Positions 17,125-24,915 of a stretch of 36,528 bases of DNA are shown here, piece after piece (position 1 is the stretch's first letter; every line of letters starts with the position of its first letter). The notes beneath the pieces were generated by a model. The model saw only the letters and a list, made by a program, of their open reading frames with translations, had not been told where the DNA came from and did not search any database. The DNA is from Candidatus Wallbacteria bacterium. GTDB taxonomy: Bacteria; Muiribacteriota; UBA6191; JACPRK01. Both the position numbers and the translations under genes were made by a program. The stretch covers positions 1 through 36,528 of the forward strand of contig JACQZN010000083.1 in assembly GCA_016213845.1 (NCBI GenBank), written 5' to 3'.

Positions 17125-18753
17125 TCAACCGCCCAGTCCGAAGAACGACAGGAACACGGTCATGCCGGCGCCGAGCACGTCGCGGGCTCTCCACGGCTCC
17201 CGGATGATGCGTGGGACCATGTTCTTCTCGCCTTCGAGCTTGTTGGCCCAGGCGGCCTCGAACCATGCCCGGGCCTGGTCCCTGACGGCCCCCTGAGTGA
17301 ACAAGATGTCGAGCTCCAGCTCGGAGCCGTCGGCGCTGTGGACGCTGAAGTTGGCCGAACCGGTGAGCAGGAAATCGACGGGGATTCCGCTGTCGAGCGT
17401 CCCGGAGACGAGCGTGTACTTGCGATGGATCTCGGAGACTCGCGGGTCGGGAACGACGGCCTTGACGGAAATCGAGGCCTTCTGGAGGATGGCGTCCCGG
17501 AAGTGGCGGAAGGCCTGGCCGTGCGTGAAGCTGGCGTCGTGGCCGTAGACGTTCTCGTAGGACTCCGTGAGGACCCGGACCACGACGCCGCGGCGGGCGG
17601 CGTTGGTGATGGAGTGGATGAGGTCGGGATGGGTGATGAGCGTCTGGTAGATATCGACTTTGCTTCCGGGGGCGAGGTGATCGAGCGTCTCGATGAGCTT
17701 GCGGGCAATGGCTCCATCGCGGAGGACGTGCCCTTCCGCTGGCTGGAGGGCAAGCTCCCGGCCGGCGGCCGCCAGTGAGGTGACCTCCCCGAGCGGGGCG
17801 TAGGCCAGCGGTTTGCGCGTGAACTGTCGGCGCAGCTCCGGCAGCTTGCCCGCCTTGTAGAGCGGCGCGTAGAGCGCCAGGGCCGCCACGCGGGCCGCCT
17901 CGAATTGCTCGAGCAGCTCGCGAGCCAGGTCACCAGAGCAGACGACTCCGTCGTCCGGGCTGTAGTAGTCGTTGTCCCAGACGTTCATCGATGCGTTCCA
18001 GGCCAGGGTGCCGTCGTCGACCACGGCGAACTTGCGGTGGTCGCCGCAGAGCGAGTAGGTCTGATAGAGCGCCATCTTGCGCTCCAGGGAGATGCGATCG
18101 CCGATGGCACCGAACTCCGACGGCAGCCGGCGGATCGCCCGCATGCGCATGTCGTCGTCATCGGCCGGCTCCTCGCGGCCGGGCTTCGTCTTGAAGAAAG
18201 CGCTGTGCTCGGGGTTGCCGAAGAGATTGCTCGACAGGACCGTGATGCCCGCGTCCCGGAGCCGCTCCCGCACGGGCTTTGTGCCCTTCAACTTCTCGTA
18301 GCGCGAGGGGTAGACGCGGTTGACCACGATCATCTGCTCCATCTTCTCGGCCAGGCCCGTGAAGGCCTTGCCCCAGGTTCGCAGCTTCTGTGCCCATCGC
18401 TGCCAGGGGAACTCGAAGGCCTGGTGGTAGTCGACGAAGTTGATCGGGTCGAGGATGACGACGATCTCGAGGCCCGGGTTCTCCCGCTTGCGCTGGAGCA
18501 AGAGGTCCGCAAACTCGGCTGCCATCGGGTACTGGTCATCGGGCGAAGCGAACAGGATGCCGTCGTTGTCCGCGAAGGCGAAGATCCGGATCAGGATGTT
18601 CTTCCTGGCCGACCTGACGAGCGACTTGAGCGAGTCGTAGACGACGTCCTTTTCCGTCATGAACACGGCCCGCGAACGGCACTCGCCCTCGGCGGCAAAT
18701 CCACCGGCGGCCGTCAACGTGGCAAGAGCGAGCGACAAGAATCCGAGTCTCAT
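17125..18753 (-). CDS. Secreted phospholipase D-like protein, second HKD motif degenerate
   Basis: 542 residues with a signal peptide (LSLALATLTAAGGFAAEGE) and a good Shine-Dalgarno (GGAGGT, nine bases upstream). It has two PLD lobes. The first active-site motif is intact: GDHRKFAVVDD followed by ASMN (about residue 239). The second is IHRKYTLVS followed by LLTGSANFS (about 440), with Ser where HxKxxxxD requires Asp. Each lobe normally supplies one His to a shared site, and both His and Lys pairs remain, so activity may persist or be altered. The N-terminal lobe carries a long insertion (about 100-215). The C-terminus has a hydrophobic stretch (VLGAGMTVFLSFFGLGG) that could anchor it. It is cotranscribed with the TolB-like propeller gene. 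The substrate (phospholipid, nucleic acid or other phosphodiester) cannot be told. Confidence 0.87.
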   Translation of the reverse strand: MRLGFLSLALATLTAAGGFAAEGECRSRAVFMTEKDVVYDSLKSLVRSARKNILIRIFAFADNDGILFASPDDQYPMAAEFADLLLQRKRENPGLEIVVILDPINFVDYHQAFEFPWQRWAQKLRTWGKAFTGLAEKMEQMIVVNRVYPSRYEKLKGTKPVRERLRDAGITVLSSNLFGNPEHSAFFKTKPGREEPADDDDMRMRAIRRLPSEFGAIGDRISLERKMALYQTYSLCGDHRKFAVVDDGTLAWNASMNVWDNDYYSPDDGVVCSGDLARELLEQFEAARVAALALYAPLYKAGKLPELRRQFTRKPLAYAPLGEVTSLAAAGRELALQPAEGHVLRDGAIARKLIETLDHLAPGSKVDIYQTLITHPDLIHSITNAARRGVVVRVLTESYENVYGHDASFTHGQAFRHFRDAILQKASISVKAVVPDPRVSEIHRKYTLVSGTLDSGIPVDFLLTGSANFSVHSADGSELELDILFTQGAVRDQARAWFEAAWANKLEGEKNMVPRIIREPWRARDVLGAGMTVFLSFFGLGG

Positions 18754-19026
18754 AGCTGGAGACCTCCGGTACGACTACGGACGGCAATCCTCGATTGTTC
18801 CAGGTCGGGATTCATGACGCAGCATGGCACCTGGATTGCGGCTCCCGTCAAAAGCGCAGGTGACGGACAGTCATCGGCCGTGGGATCCGGGAATCGAACC
18901 TCCTAGCTGATCCCGGAACGCCCCAGTTGGTAGTGTGAGTGTCCTGATGTCTCCATCGATCGCGCACCGCAGTCTCGTGTCTGGCGCCGGCTGCCAGCAA
19001 CCGGGCCTGGCTCGGAGGGCCAGAAC
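18754..19026. other. Divergent intergenic region with an inverted repeat
   Basis: This 273-base stretch lies between the divergent phospholipase-like and acyltransferase genes and should hold both promoters, though I cannot point to convincing boxes. It contains a perfect 7-bp inverted repeat, TCCGGGA (18886-18892) and TCCCGGA (18911-18917), with an 18-base loop. The loop's minus strand reads GGTTCGATT, like a tRNA T-loop, but no tRNA can be folded here. Confidence 0.4.
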
Positions 19027-20130
19027 GTGAGGGAGTGCGTTGCTTTCGACATCGAGGGCGAGGACGGGATCGAACCGCCGCTGGTCGAGGGTCCTTGCCG
19101 CGCCCTGGGGGTTGTTGGAGGGGCGGACCCGGCCATGGCCATCTGGCGCTGGCGCGACCAGGAGCGCCGGTTCGCGGCCTATGGCCGAAGCCGTCACTTC
19201 GCGGTGCTCGACGCTTGCCGGCCGCGCGGGCAGCTCTCGGTCTTTCTCAATTCGCGTCTTGCCGGCGACGGTCGGACGGCCTACTTCGGTCTCGTGGAGC
19301 TGTTCCCCGAGGACGCCGGCAGCGTGCTCGAAATCCTGCTCAACGCCGCGGAAGACTGGTGCGGCCGGCACGGTGCAGCAGTGCTCAGGGGGCCGATCGC
19401 CTATTCCACTTGGTATCCGAATCGTTTCGTTGCTCGAGAGCTGACGGACCAGAGGTTTCCAGGAGATTCGCCCTATCCCACCTGGATGACCCAACGCTTT
19501 CTCGACATCGGCTTCGAGGTTTGCCAGGAGTACTTCAGCGTGATCTCGGAGCCGCTGGTCAAGTTCGTTCCGCGGATCGCGGCCGCCGCTCGCTTTGCCG
19601 CCAAGCGCGGAGTCCGGTTCGAGCAGCTCCGGGGCACCGCCATCGCCCGCGTCTTCCCCGAGGCGCATGCGCTCTGCCAGAACGCCTTCGCCGTGAACTT
19701 CAGCTTCACCTCGATCGACTACCGCGAGTTCAGTAGCCTCTACGGCCCAGCGCACCAGCTGCCCGGCGCGCTCGCCATCTCTGCTCGGGACGCCGCCGGC
19801 AATCTCCTGGGCTTCGTGTTCGGGTACGAGGCGCCTGGGTTCCGGACGCCGGGCGACGAGGGCGTGAAGGTCGCCGTGCTCAAGTCCATCGCCGTGGAGC
19901 CGCAGGCCTCGGCCCTGATGGTCGGCCCAGCCCTGAGCGCGGAGTTCCATCGGATCATGTCGGAGCCCCCGCATGGATGCGGGAGGGTCATCCATGCGCT
20001 GATGGCCCGGCAACACTATGCGCTGGGAACCGGCACCGACCTGGTCTCACCGCTGCGTGAGTACGTGATGCTCGAACGGCCGATCGTGTCCGAACCGGCT
20101 GCTCCCGGCCCCCAGGAGCGCGAGCTCTAG
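19027..20130 (+). CDS. GNAT/YghO-like acyltransferase-fold protein
   Basis: 367 residues from a GTG with GGAGGG seven bases upstream. The middle (AVLRGPIAYSTWYPNRFVAR, then YPTWMTQRFLDIGFEVCQEY) has the layout of the YghO/FemAB-related family: a two-lobed GNAT-like fold with a conserved GP...ST segment after the first lobe. The second lobe includes FSFTSIDYREFSSLY and VAVLKSIAVEPQAS, which resemble the GNAT core strand and acyl-donor loop. Ten bases separate its stop from the fatty-acyl-AMP ligase, and the ACP gene follows. That context suggests it takes an acyl group from the carrier protein and places it on an amine substrate. The family is recognised by layout rather than by a decisive catalytic residue, and the reaction is inferred. 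Confidence 0.65.
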   Translation: MRECVAFDIEGEDGIEPPLVEGPCRALGVVGGADPAMAIWRWRDQERRFAAYGRSRHFAVLDACRPRGQLSVFLNSRLAGDGRTAYFGLVELFPEDAGSVLEILLNAAEDWCGRHGAAVLRGPIAYSTWYPNRFVARELTDQRFPGDSPYPTWMTQRFLDIGFEVCQEYFSVISEPLVKFVPRIAAAARFAAKRGVRFEQLRGTAIARVFPEAHALCQNAFAVNFSFTSIDYREFSSLYGPAHQLPGALAISARDAAGNLLGFVFGYEAPGFRTPGDEGVKVAVLKSIAVEPQASALMVGPALSAEFHRIMSEPPHGCGRVIHALMARQHYALGTGTDLVSPLREYVMLERPIVSEPAAPGPQEREL

Positions 20131-20139
20131 CCCCCGCCC

Positions 20140-21819
20140 TTGGCCGCCACGCTGAGAGAGTTGCTGGAGCGGTTGAGTCGCATCGAAGACCGCGGCATCG
20201 TGCTTGCCGGGGACCGCGACCGGGACCAGCGACTGACATGGAGCAGCTTCGCCGAGCTCGTGGCGGGGGTTGCGACGGCGCTCGAAGCCACGCTTCCGCG
20301 GGGGGCCGTCGTCGGCGTCATGGGGAGGCCGTTGCTCGAGCTGGCAGGCTTCTGGGCGTGTGCCGTGTCCGGTCGGACGGCCTGCCTGATGCCGTCGCCC
20401 TCGCTGCTGGTCACGCCCTCCTACCACCGCCGAGTACTGCCCAGGATGCTGTCAGCGCTGGCTCCTGCCGCCGTGATGACCGACGCGAAGACCCTGGAGA
20501 AGCTGCGTCCGCTCCTGCCCGCGGAGACGCTGGCGGGCCTACGATGGCTCGAGGCCGAGGAACTCGCAGGCCCGGGTCCGGTGACGGGACTGGACGCCAT
20601 CGAGGCGCCTGAGCCCGGCGATCGCTGCTACGTGCAGTTCTCCTCCGGGACAGCCGGAGTGCCCAAGGGCGTCCAGCTCACGCACGGAAACCTTCTGGCC
20701 AACCTGGACGCGATGGCCTCGCGGCTGCGGGCAACCGAGAAGGATGTCGGAGTTTCCTGGCTGCCGCTCCACCACGACATGGGGTTGATCGGTGGCCATC
20801 TGCTGCCCGCCCGGCTGGGCATGGAGCATCACTTGATGAAGCCGATGTCGTTCGCTGCGAGGCCGTGGAGCTGGCTCGGGCGGCTCTCCCGCGCCAGGGC
20901 CACTCTCTCCGTGGCGCCGAGCTTCGCCTTCGACCTCTGCACCAGCGATTCGACGCTTTCGCGATTGGGCCCGGACACGCGCCTCGATGCCGTGCGCGCC
21001 ATTCTGGACGGCTCCGAGCCGATCCGGCCGGGGTCTCCGGAGAGCTTTGCCGCCGCGCTGGCCTCGCGGGGACTCTGCCCGGGCGCGGTGCTGCCGTGTT
21101 ACGGCCTGGCCGAGGCGACGCTGGCGGTGACCATCGGCGAGCCGGGCTGTCCGGCTGCCTCGGAGCGTGTGGCACGGGCGCCGTTGCAGCGGGAGGGGCG
21201 CGCCGAGGCGGCCGAAGAGGACTCGACGGATGCTTTGACTTTCGTGGGCGTGGGGCGGCCGCTCACGGGGGTCTCCGTGCGGATCTCGGGGCCGGACGGC
21301 GAGGTGTACGAGGACGGCAGGGTGGGGGAGATCCTGGCGGCAGGTCCGTCGGTGACCCCGGGATACCTCGCCGGGGCTTCCCCGGAGACCTTCACTACCG
21401 ACGAGGCCGGAGTCCGGTGGCTGCGCACCGGAGACCTGGGATACACCAGGCGGGGCATGCTCCACGTAACGGGCCGGCTCAAGGACGTCATCGTCTGTCG
21501 CGGGAGGAACCAGGATCCGCTGGAGCTCGAGGAGGCCGCCGACGAGGTGCCGGGAGTGAGGGCCGGCCACACGGCGGCGTTCTCTCACGTCGACCCCGCG
21601 GTGGGCCGGGAGGTTGTAGTAGTGCTGGTGGAGCCCCTGGAGGGTGCGCCTGCGGAGCTCGAGCGGCGAGTGGCCGAGCGGGTCGCGGAGGTCACAGGCG
21701 TTGTGGCGGACGCCGTCCGGTTGGTAGCTCGAGGCACCATCGAGCGGACGACGAGCGGAAAGAAGCGCCGCGCCGAGGCGAAGGCACGCTACTTGCGAGA
21801 CAAGGGCGAATCCGGATGA
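20140..21819 (+). CDS. Fatty-acyl-AMP ligase (FAAL-type adenylating enzyme)
   Basis: 559 residues. Adenylation-domain motifs in order: QFSSGTAGVPKGVQLTHGN (ATP loop), SWLPLHHDMGLIGG (typical of FAALs), CYGLAEATLAVT, GFxAGE-equivalent PLTGVSVRISGPDGEV, RTGDLGY, and hinge GRLKDVIVCRGRN followed by DPLELE. TTSGKKRR near the end carries the catalytic Lys. The HHDMG and RGRN patterns and the adjacent ACP favour FAAL over acyl-CoA synthetase: it would make acyl-AMP from a fatty acid and ATP and load it onto the carrier protein. The start is uncertain: TTG at 20140 has no clear ribosome site, and translation may be coupled to the upstream gene. The 3' end overlaps the ACP start (ATGA). Confidence 0.88.
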   Translation: MAATLRELLERLSRIEDRGIVLAGDRDRDQRLTWSSFAELVAGVATALEATLPRGAVVGVMGRPLLELAGFWACAVSGRTACLMPSPSLLVTPSYHRRVLPRMLSALAPAAVMTDAKTLEKLRPLLPAETLAGLRWLEAEELAGPGPVTGLDAIEAPEPGDRCYVQFSSGTAGVPKGVQLTHGNLLANLDAMASRLRATEKDVGVSWLPLHHDMGLIGGHLLPARLGMEHHLMKPMSFAARPWSWLGRLSRARATLSVAPSFAFDLCTSDSTLSRLGPDTRLDAVRAILDGSEPIRPGSPESFAAALASRGLCPGAVLPCYGLAEATLAVTIGEPGCPAASERVARAPLQREGRAEAAEEDSTDALTFVGVGRPLTGVSVRISGPDGEVYEDGRVGEILAAGPSVTPGYLAGASPETFTTDEAGVRWLRTGDLGYTRRGMLHVTGRLKDVIVCRGRNQDPLELEEAADEVPGVRAGHTAAFSHVDPAVGREVVVVLVEPLEGAPAELERRVAERVAEVTGVVADAVRLVARGTIERTTSGKKRRAEAKARYLRDKGESG

Positions 21820-22076
21820 CACGAACCGAAGTCGGAGAGAAGATTCGAGAGCTGCTGGCCCGCGAGTTCAAGCTCGATGCGGCCTTGCTGGTCGAGGGCG
21901 CCACGCTGCGTGGCAGCCTAGGAATGCACAGCATTCAGCTCGTCTCACTTGCCGTGCTGCTCGAGGAGACCTTTCCCGAGGTGGAGGCCTCCGGCGACGA
22001 TTTCGACCGTTACGCCACGCTGGCCAGCGTCGGCGACGTGATCGACTTCGTGCACGAGCGGGTGGGGGCCCGGTGA
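21816..22076 (+). CDS. Acyl carrier protein with atypical HS motif
   Basis: 86 residues in a four-helix acyl-carrier pattern: VGEKIRELLAREFKLD, then LGMHSIQLVSLAVLLEETFP, then a helix ending VIDFVHERVG. The phosphopantetheine Ser is in GMHSIQL. In nearly all carrier proteins the residue before this Ser is Asp (DSL or DSI) and helps the phosphopantetheinyl transferase recognise it. Here it is His (cac). The Ser itself, the hydrophobic helix II and the spacing are kept, so it may still be modified, perhaps by a specialised transferase. The ATG overlaps the ligase stop, which indicates coupled expression. It should be the acyl acceptor for the ligase and the donor for the GNAT-like enzyme. Confidence 0.85.
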   Translation: MTRTEVGEKIRELLAREFKLDAALLVEGATLRGSLGMHSIQLVSLAVLLEETFPEVEASGDDFDRYATLASVGDVIDFVHERVGAR

Positions 22077-22104
22077 CATCTCGCGGGCCATCGTGCTTCC
22101 CGCG

Positions 22105-22123
22105 GTGCTCCGCGCGGGAGCAC
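22105..22123 (+). terminator. Hairpin after the acyl-carrier gene
   Basis: GTGCTCC (22105-22111) and GGAGCAC (22117-22123) form a perfect 7-bp GC-rich stem with a 5-base loop, 28 bases after the ACP stop. No U-tract follows, so it could be a hairpin that needs help to terminate, or an RNA-stability element. Confidence 0.4.
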
Positions 22124-22133
22124 GGCGGAGAGT

Positions 22134-22199
22134 CCGTGGCGTCTACCTGTACCGGGTTTTTCGGTGGCCAAAAAAACCCGGTACAGGTAGACGCCACGG
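22134..22199. repeat. Long perfect inverted repeat (28-bp arms) between convergent genes
   Basis: Arms 22134-22161 and 22172-22199 are perfect reverse complements over 28 bases, with a 10-base loop. The left arm ends in TTTTT and the right arm begins with AAAAA, so transcripts from either strand could form a very stable hairpin. It lies between the ends of the convergent ACP and hydrolase genes, where a bidirectional terminator is expected. The arm length and perfection exceed an ordinary terminator. A small mobile or REP-like element is the alternative. Confidence 0.8.
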
Positions 22200-22211
22200 G
22201 TTTTGCGGGCT

Positions 22212-22245
22212 GGGGCGGGGGCTGGGGCTGGGGCTGGGGCGGGGG
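22212..22245 (+). repeat. G-run repeat (GGGGCT-like), potential G-quadruplex
   Basis: Six runs of four or five G separated by one or two bases occur within 34 bases (CGGGGGCTGGGGCTGGGG pattern), just past the hydrolase stop codon. The motif satisfies the usual four-run quadruplex rule on the plus strand. On the hydrolase sense strand it is C-rich. Confidence 0.7.
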
Positions 22246-22246
22246 A

Positions 22247-23089
22247 TCAGAGATGGTCGAGGAAGGAGAGGATGGCGGCGGCGACGAGCTCGGGGGTTTC
22301 CTGGTGAGGGAAGTGGCCGGCGGTCGGGAGGGAGACCACCTGGAGGCCGGGCAGCAGATGGGCCAGCCAGTGCTTGAGGTCGGGGTGCAGGAAGCGGTCG
22401 CGTTCGCCCCAGAGGAGAAGGGCGGGGAGCGTCAGGGGGTGGGGGCGGCGGTTGGGATGGGCGAGCTTCTCGAAGGCGCTCTTGCGGAAGCCGTCGTAGA
22501 GGTCGGCCATCGATTCGAGGGTGGCCGGGTCGGAGCAGAGCCGGCGGCAACGATCGACGCGGGCTGCGTCGAGCCTGGAGGGGTCGGCCAGGCCGCGGTG
22601 GAAGGCAAGATCGGCCAGGCGCGGGCCAAGCAGCCTGAGGAGCCGGCGGCCGATGAACGGCAGGCAGAAGAGAGCCATCTGGGGGCTGCCCGTCAGGTGA
22701 ACCTTCTTGTAGGTTGTGTTGAGAAGGATGAGGGCGCGGGGGCGGATCAGAGCTCGCTGGAGAGCATCGATTGCGGCGTAGCCGCCGAGGTCGTGGCCGA
22801 GCAGGATCGGGTCCGGCAGGTCGAGGGCGCGCAGGACAGTCGCGGCGTCCTGGGCCAGGATCGCGGGGGTGAGCGGGGGGAGAAGGTGGGCCCTGCGGGA
22901 TTCGCCGAAGCCGCGGAGATCGGGGAGCAGCAGCCGCGCGCGGCCGGCGAGCAGCGGCACCAGGCGGTCGTAGCTGGTGTGGTCCTCGGGGATGCCGTGG
23001 AGCGCCAGGATGGGCGGCCCCTCACCGACGTCCCAGACACGCAGGAGGGTTCCGTCGTCCGTCGGTATGGTGTGTATGCGCTCTTGCAT
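22247..23089 (-). CDS. Alpha/beta hydrolase with Asp nucleophile (epoxide hydrolase/haloalkane dehalogenase-like)
   Basis: 280 residues. Fold marks in order: oxyanion segment LALHGIPEDHTSYDRL, LLLPDLRGFGESRR, nucleophile elbow GHDLGG (about residue 98), a cap domain (about 125-215), acid-bearing LLWGERDRFLHPD, and catalytic His in TAGHFPHQE. An Asp rather than Ser in the elbow is the signature of epoxide hydrolases and haloalkane/haloacetate dehalogenases, which work through an alkyl-enzyme ester. The two cannot be separated by eye. There is no signal peptide, so it is cytoplasmic. The start ATG at 23089 lacks a clear Shine-Dalgarno. The gene diverges from the radical SAM gene across 38 bases. 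Confidence 0.88.
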   Translation of the reverse strand: MQERIHTIPTDDGTLLRVWDVGEGPPILALHGIPEDHTSYDRLVPLLAGRARLLLPDLRGFGESRRAHLLPPLTPAILAQDAATVLRALDLPDPILLGHDLGGYAAIDALQRALIRPRALILLNTTYKKVHLTGSPQMALFCLPFIGRRLLRLLGPRLADLAFHRGLADPSRLDAARVDRCRRLCSDPATLESMADLYDGFRKSAFEKLAHPNRRPHPLTLPALLLWGERDRFLHPDLKHWLAHLLPGLQVVSLPTAGHFPHQETPELVAAAILSFLDHL

Positions 23090-23127
23090 GGGGGGTGGGC
23101 GCCGCCCATGGCGCCTGGAGGTGTGGC

Positions 23128-24813
23128 GTGAATCAGCGCGTCCTGTTGTCGTCGCCGGTGAGGCCGTATCCGTTGCTGGACGGGAGGTTTTCTCCCTTCG
23201 ACCAGATGACGTTCCGGTTCACGCGGGGGCAGGACATCTTCACGATGCAGGAGCATACCCATTTTTATGGGCTGCACGTGCTGGCGCAGAACGCGGGGGT
23301 GCCGGTGCGCGTGCTGGAGTTCCCCACGATGGCCGACTTCGAAGACGAACTGCGCAGCGGAGGCTACGGAGTCGTCGGCATCACCACCAACGTGGTCAAC
23401 CTGGAGACGGTGCAGGAGATGTGCCGGGTCGCGAGGCGGGTATCGCCCGGCACGCGCGTCGTGGTCGGGGGGTACGGGACGCGGTGTCTGGCCGATGGCG
23501 CGTTGAAGCACTTGCGGGTGGGCAAGGAGGTCGACGACCTCTGCACCGGGGACGGCATTCGGTTTCTGCGGCGGCTTCTGGGCATGGGGGAGCCGCCGCG
23601 TCCTATCAGCTGCCGGCTGCCGCTCTGCGGTTCGGCGTTGCCGTGGCTGAACCCCCGGCTTCCCGGCAATTCAGGCACGATCCTCTCGGGGCTGGGTTGC
23701 ACGACGAAGTGCTCGTTCTGCGCGACTTCGGCGCAGTACGAGGGGAAGTACTTGGAAGTGCTGGACGCGCCGGGCATTCTGCACGCGATGAAGCGGTACT
23801 GGCGATCGAGCCGGTCGGTGAACTTCGTGGCGATCCTGGACGAGAACCTGCTGAACCAGAAGGCGAAGTGGAGCGAGCTTGGGCGGCTGATCCGCGAAGA
23901 TGAGGAGCTGGGGCTGGGAACGCTCAACTACCTGATGTTCGCGTCGGCCGACCATGTTTCGGCGATCGAGCCGGAGGAGCTCTTGCTGGCGGGGGTGGAC
24001 GGGGTCTGGATCGGGGTCGAGTCGTGCTTCACGCAGCTGGAGAAGCGGAGAGGGACCGACCTGGCGGCGCTGTTTTCGACCTTGCATGCCCACGGAATCA
24101 ACACGGTCGGTTCGACGATTTTCGGGTTCGATTTCCACTCGCCCGAGAACGTCGAGGCGGACATCGAATACTACGCGGGGCTGGCGCCGACGCTGCAGCA
24201 GGTCGGCATCCTGAACGTGGTTCCGCCGACTGCGGACTGGGCGCGGATGCGGCGAGAGGGGCGGCTAGTGAACGAGGAGAAGCCGCAGGAGCGCAACATC
24301 TACGGCAACACGTTCCGGCATCAGCACTTCACGCATGACGCATTGCGTCAAGTCGTGGAGCGGGCCTACCGGCGATCCTACGAGAGGAACGGCCCGGCCG
24401 TGCTGCGGTTCCTGGACGTGAGCCTTGCGGGGTACGAGACGTGCATCCGCTCCCGGCACGCGCTGCTGGCGGGCGCCAAGGCGTCGCTCTTCCGGCGGCG
24501 GCTGGAGACGTACGCGCCGATGGCGGACGTGGTCGCCGAGCATGGTCCCTCCGAGTGGGTCCGCGAGCGGGCCTTGGACCTCGGGCGCCGGAGCCGCGAG
24601 ATCCTGAGGCCCGACGCGCGGACCTGGGAGCTGACGAGCGGGTTCCTGAGGAAGCGCGCTGATTCAGAGCGACGGCGCTTCGAGCGCGAGGGGCTGAGGC
24701 GCCGCGAGGAGCCGTTCCGGCGCTACACGTACGGCGAGACGTCCGGGGAGATCCCCTACCGGGTGGAGTTTCCGGAGCCTTTGGGGAAAGAAGGCTTTTT
24801 CAGTAGCGAGTAG
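23128..24813 (+). CDS. B12-binding-domain radical SAM enzyme
   Basis: About 561 residues. I start it at GTG 23128 because GGAGG lies seven bases upstream; an earlier ATG at 23095 is open but has no ribosome site. The N-terminal about 170 residues are a Rossmann-like cobalamin-binding type domain (VVGITTNVVNLETVQEMC, then GTRVVVGGYG). The radical SAM core follows with the cluster motif CTTKCSFC (about residue 193-200), VNFVAILDENLL, GVWIGVESCF and GSTIFGFDFHSPEN. The last about 130 residues are Arg-rich and not assigned. Members methylate unactivated carbons or rearrange cofactors, and the substrate here cannot be predicted. The last residues (FFSSE) and the TAG stop are encoded by the heptamer array at 24801-24842. 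Confidence 0.88.
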   Translation: MNQRVLLSSPVRPYPLLDGRFSPFDQMTFRFTRGQDIFTMQEHTHFYGLHVLAQNAGVPVRVLEFPTMADFEDELRSGGYGVVGITTNVVNLETVQEMCRVARRVSPGTRVVVGGYGTRCLADGALKHLRVGKEVDDLCTGDGIRFLRRLLGMGEPPRPISCRLPLCGSALPWLNPRLPGNSGTILSGLGCTTKCSFCATSAQYEGKYLEVLDAPGILHAMKRYWRSSRSVNFVAILDENLLNQKAKWSELGRLIREDEELGLGTLNYLMFASADHVSAIEPEELLLAGVDGVWIGVESCFTQLEKRRGTDLAALFSTLHAHGINTVGSTIFGFDFHSPENVEADIEYYAGLAPTLQQVGILNVVPPTADWARMRREGRLVNEEKPQERNIYGNTFRHQHFTHDALRQVVERAYRRSYERNGPAVLRFLDVSLAGYETCIRSRHALLAGAKASLFRRRLETYAPMADVVAEHGPSEWVRERALDLGRRSREILRPDARTWELTSGFLRKRADSERRRFEREGLRRREEPFRRYTYGETSGEIPYRVEFPEPLGKEGFFSSE

Positions 24814-24842
24814 TGAGTAGTGAGTAGTGAGTAGCGAGTAGG
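24801..24842 (+). repeat. Heptamer array (GAGTAGY)n at the end of the radical SAM gene
   Basis: Six head-to-tail 7-base units: cagtagc, gagtagt (three times), gagtagc, gagtagg. The stop codon of the radical SAM gene (TAG 24811-24813) lies inside the array. Because the unit is 7 bases and contains TGA and TAG across junctions, every sense reading frame meets a stop within the array. The same unit recurs at 26352 and, inverted, at 26451. Confidence 0.93.
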
Positions 24843-24915
24843 GGGGGGACGGCAACCGATCGGGCGGCGCGAGCGTAGAAGGGATGGACCTCTTCGGGGT
24901 CCGGAGGATCGACCC

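Noticed and set aside
18881..18925. tRNA-like T-loop (GGTTCGATT) and CCCGGATCCCAC 3'-end-like sequence on the minus strand
   Set aside because: The bases flanking the loop do not form a 5-bp T-stem, and no D-arm, anticodon arm or acceptor pairing can be drawn on that strand. It may be a chance match or an old tRNA fragment, so I do not call a tRNA.
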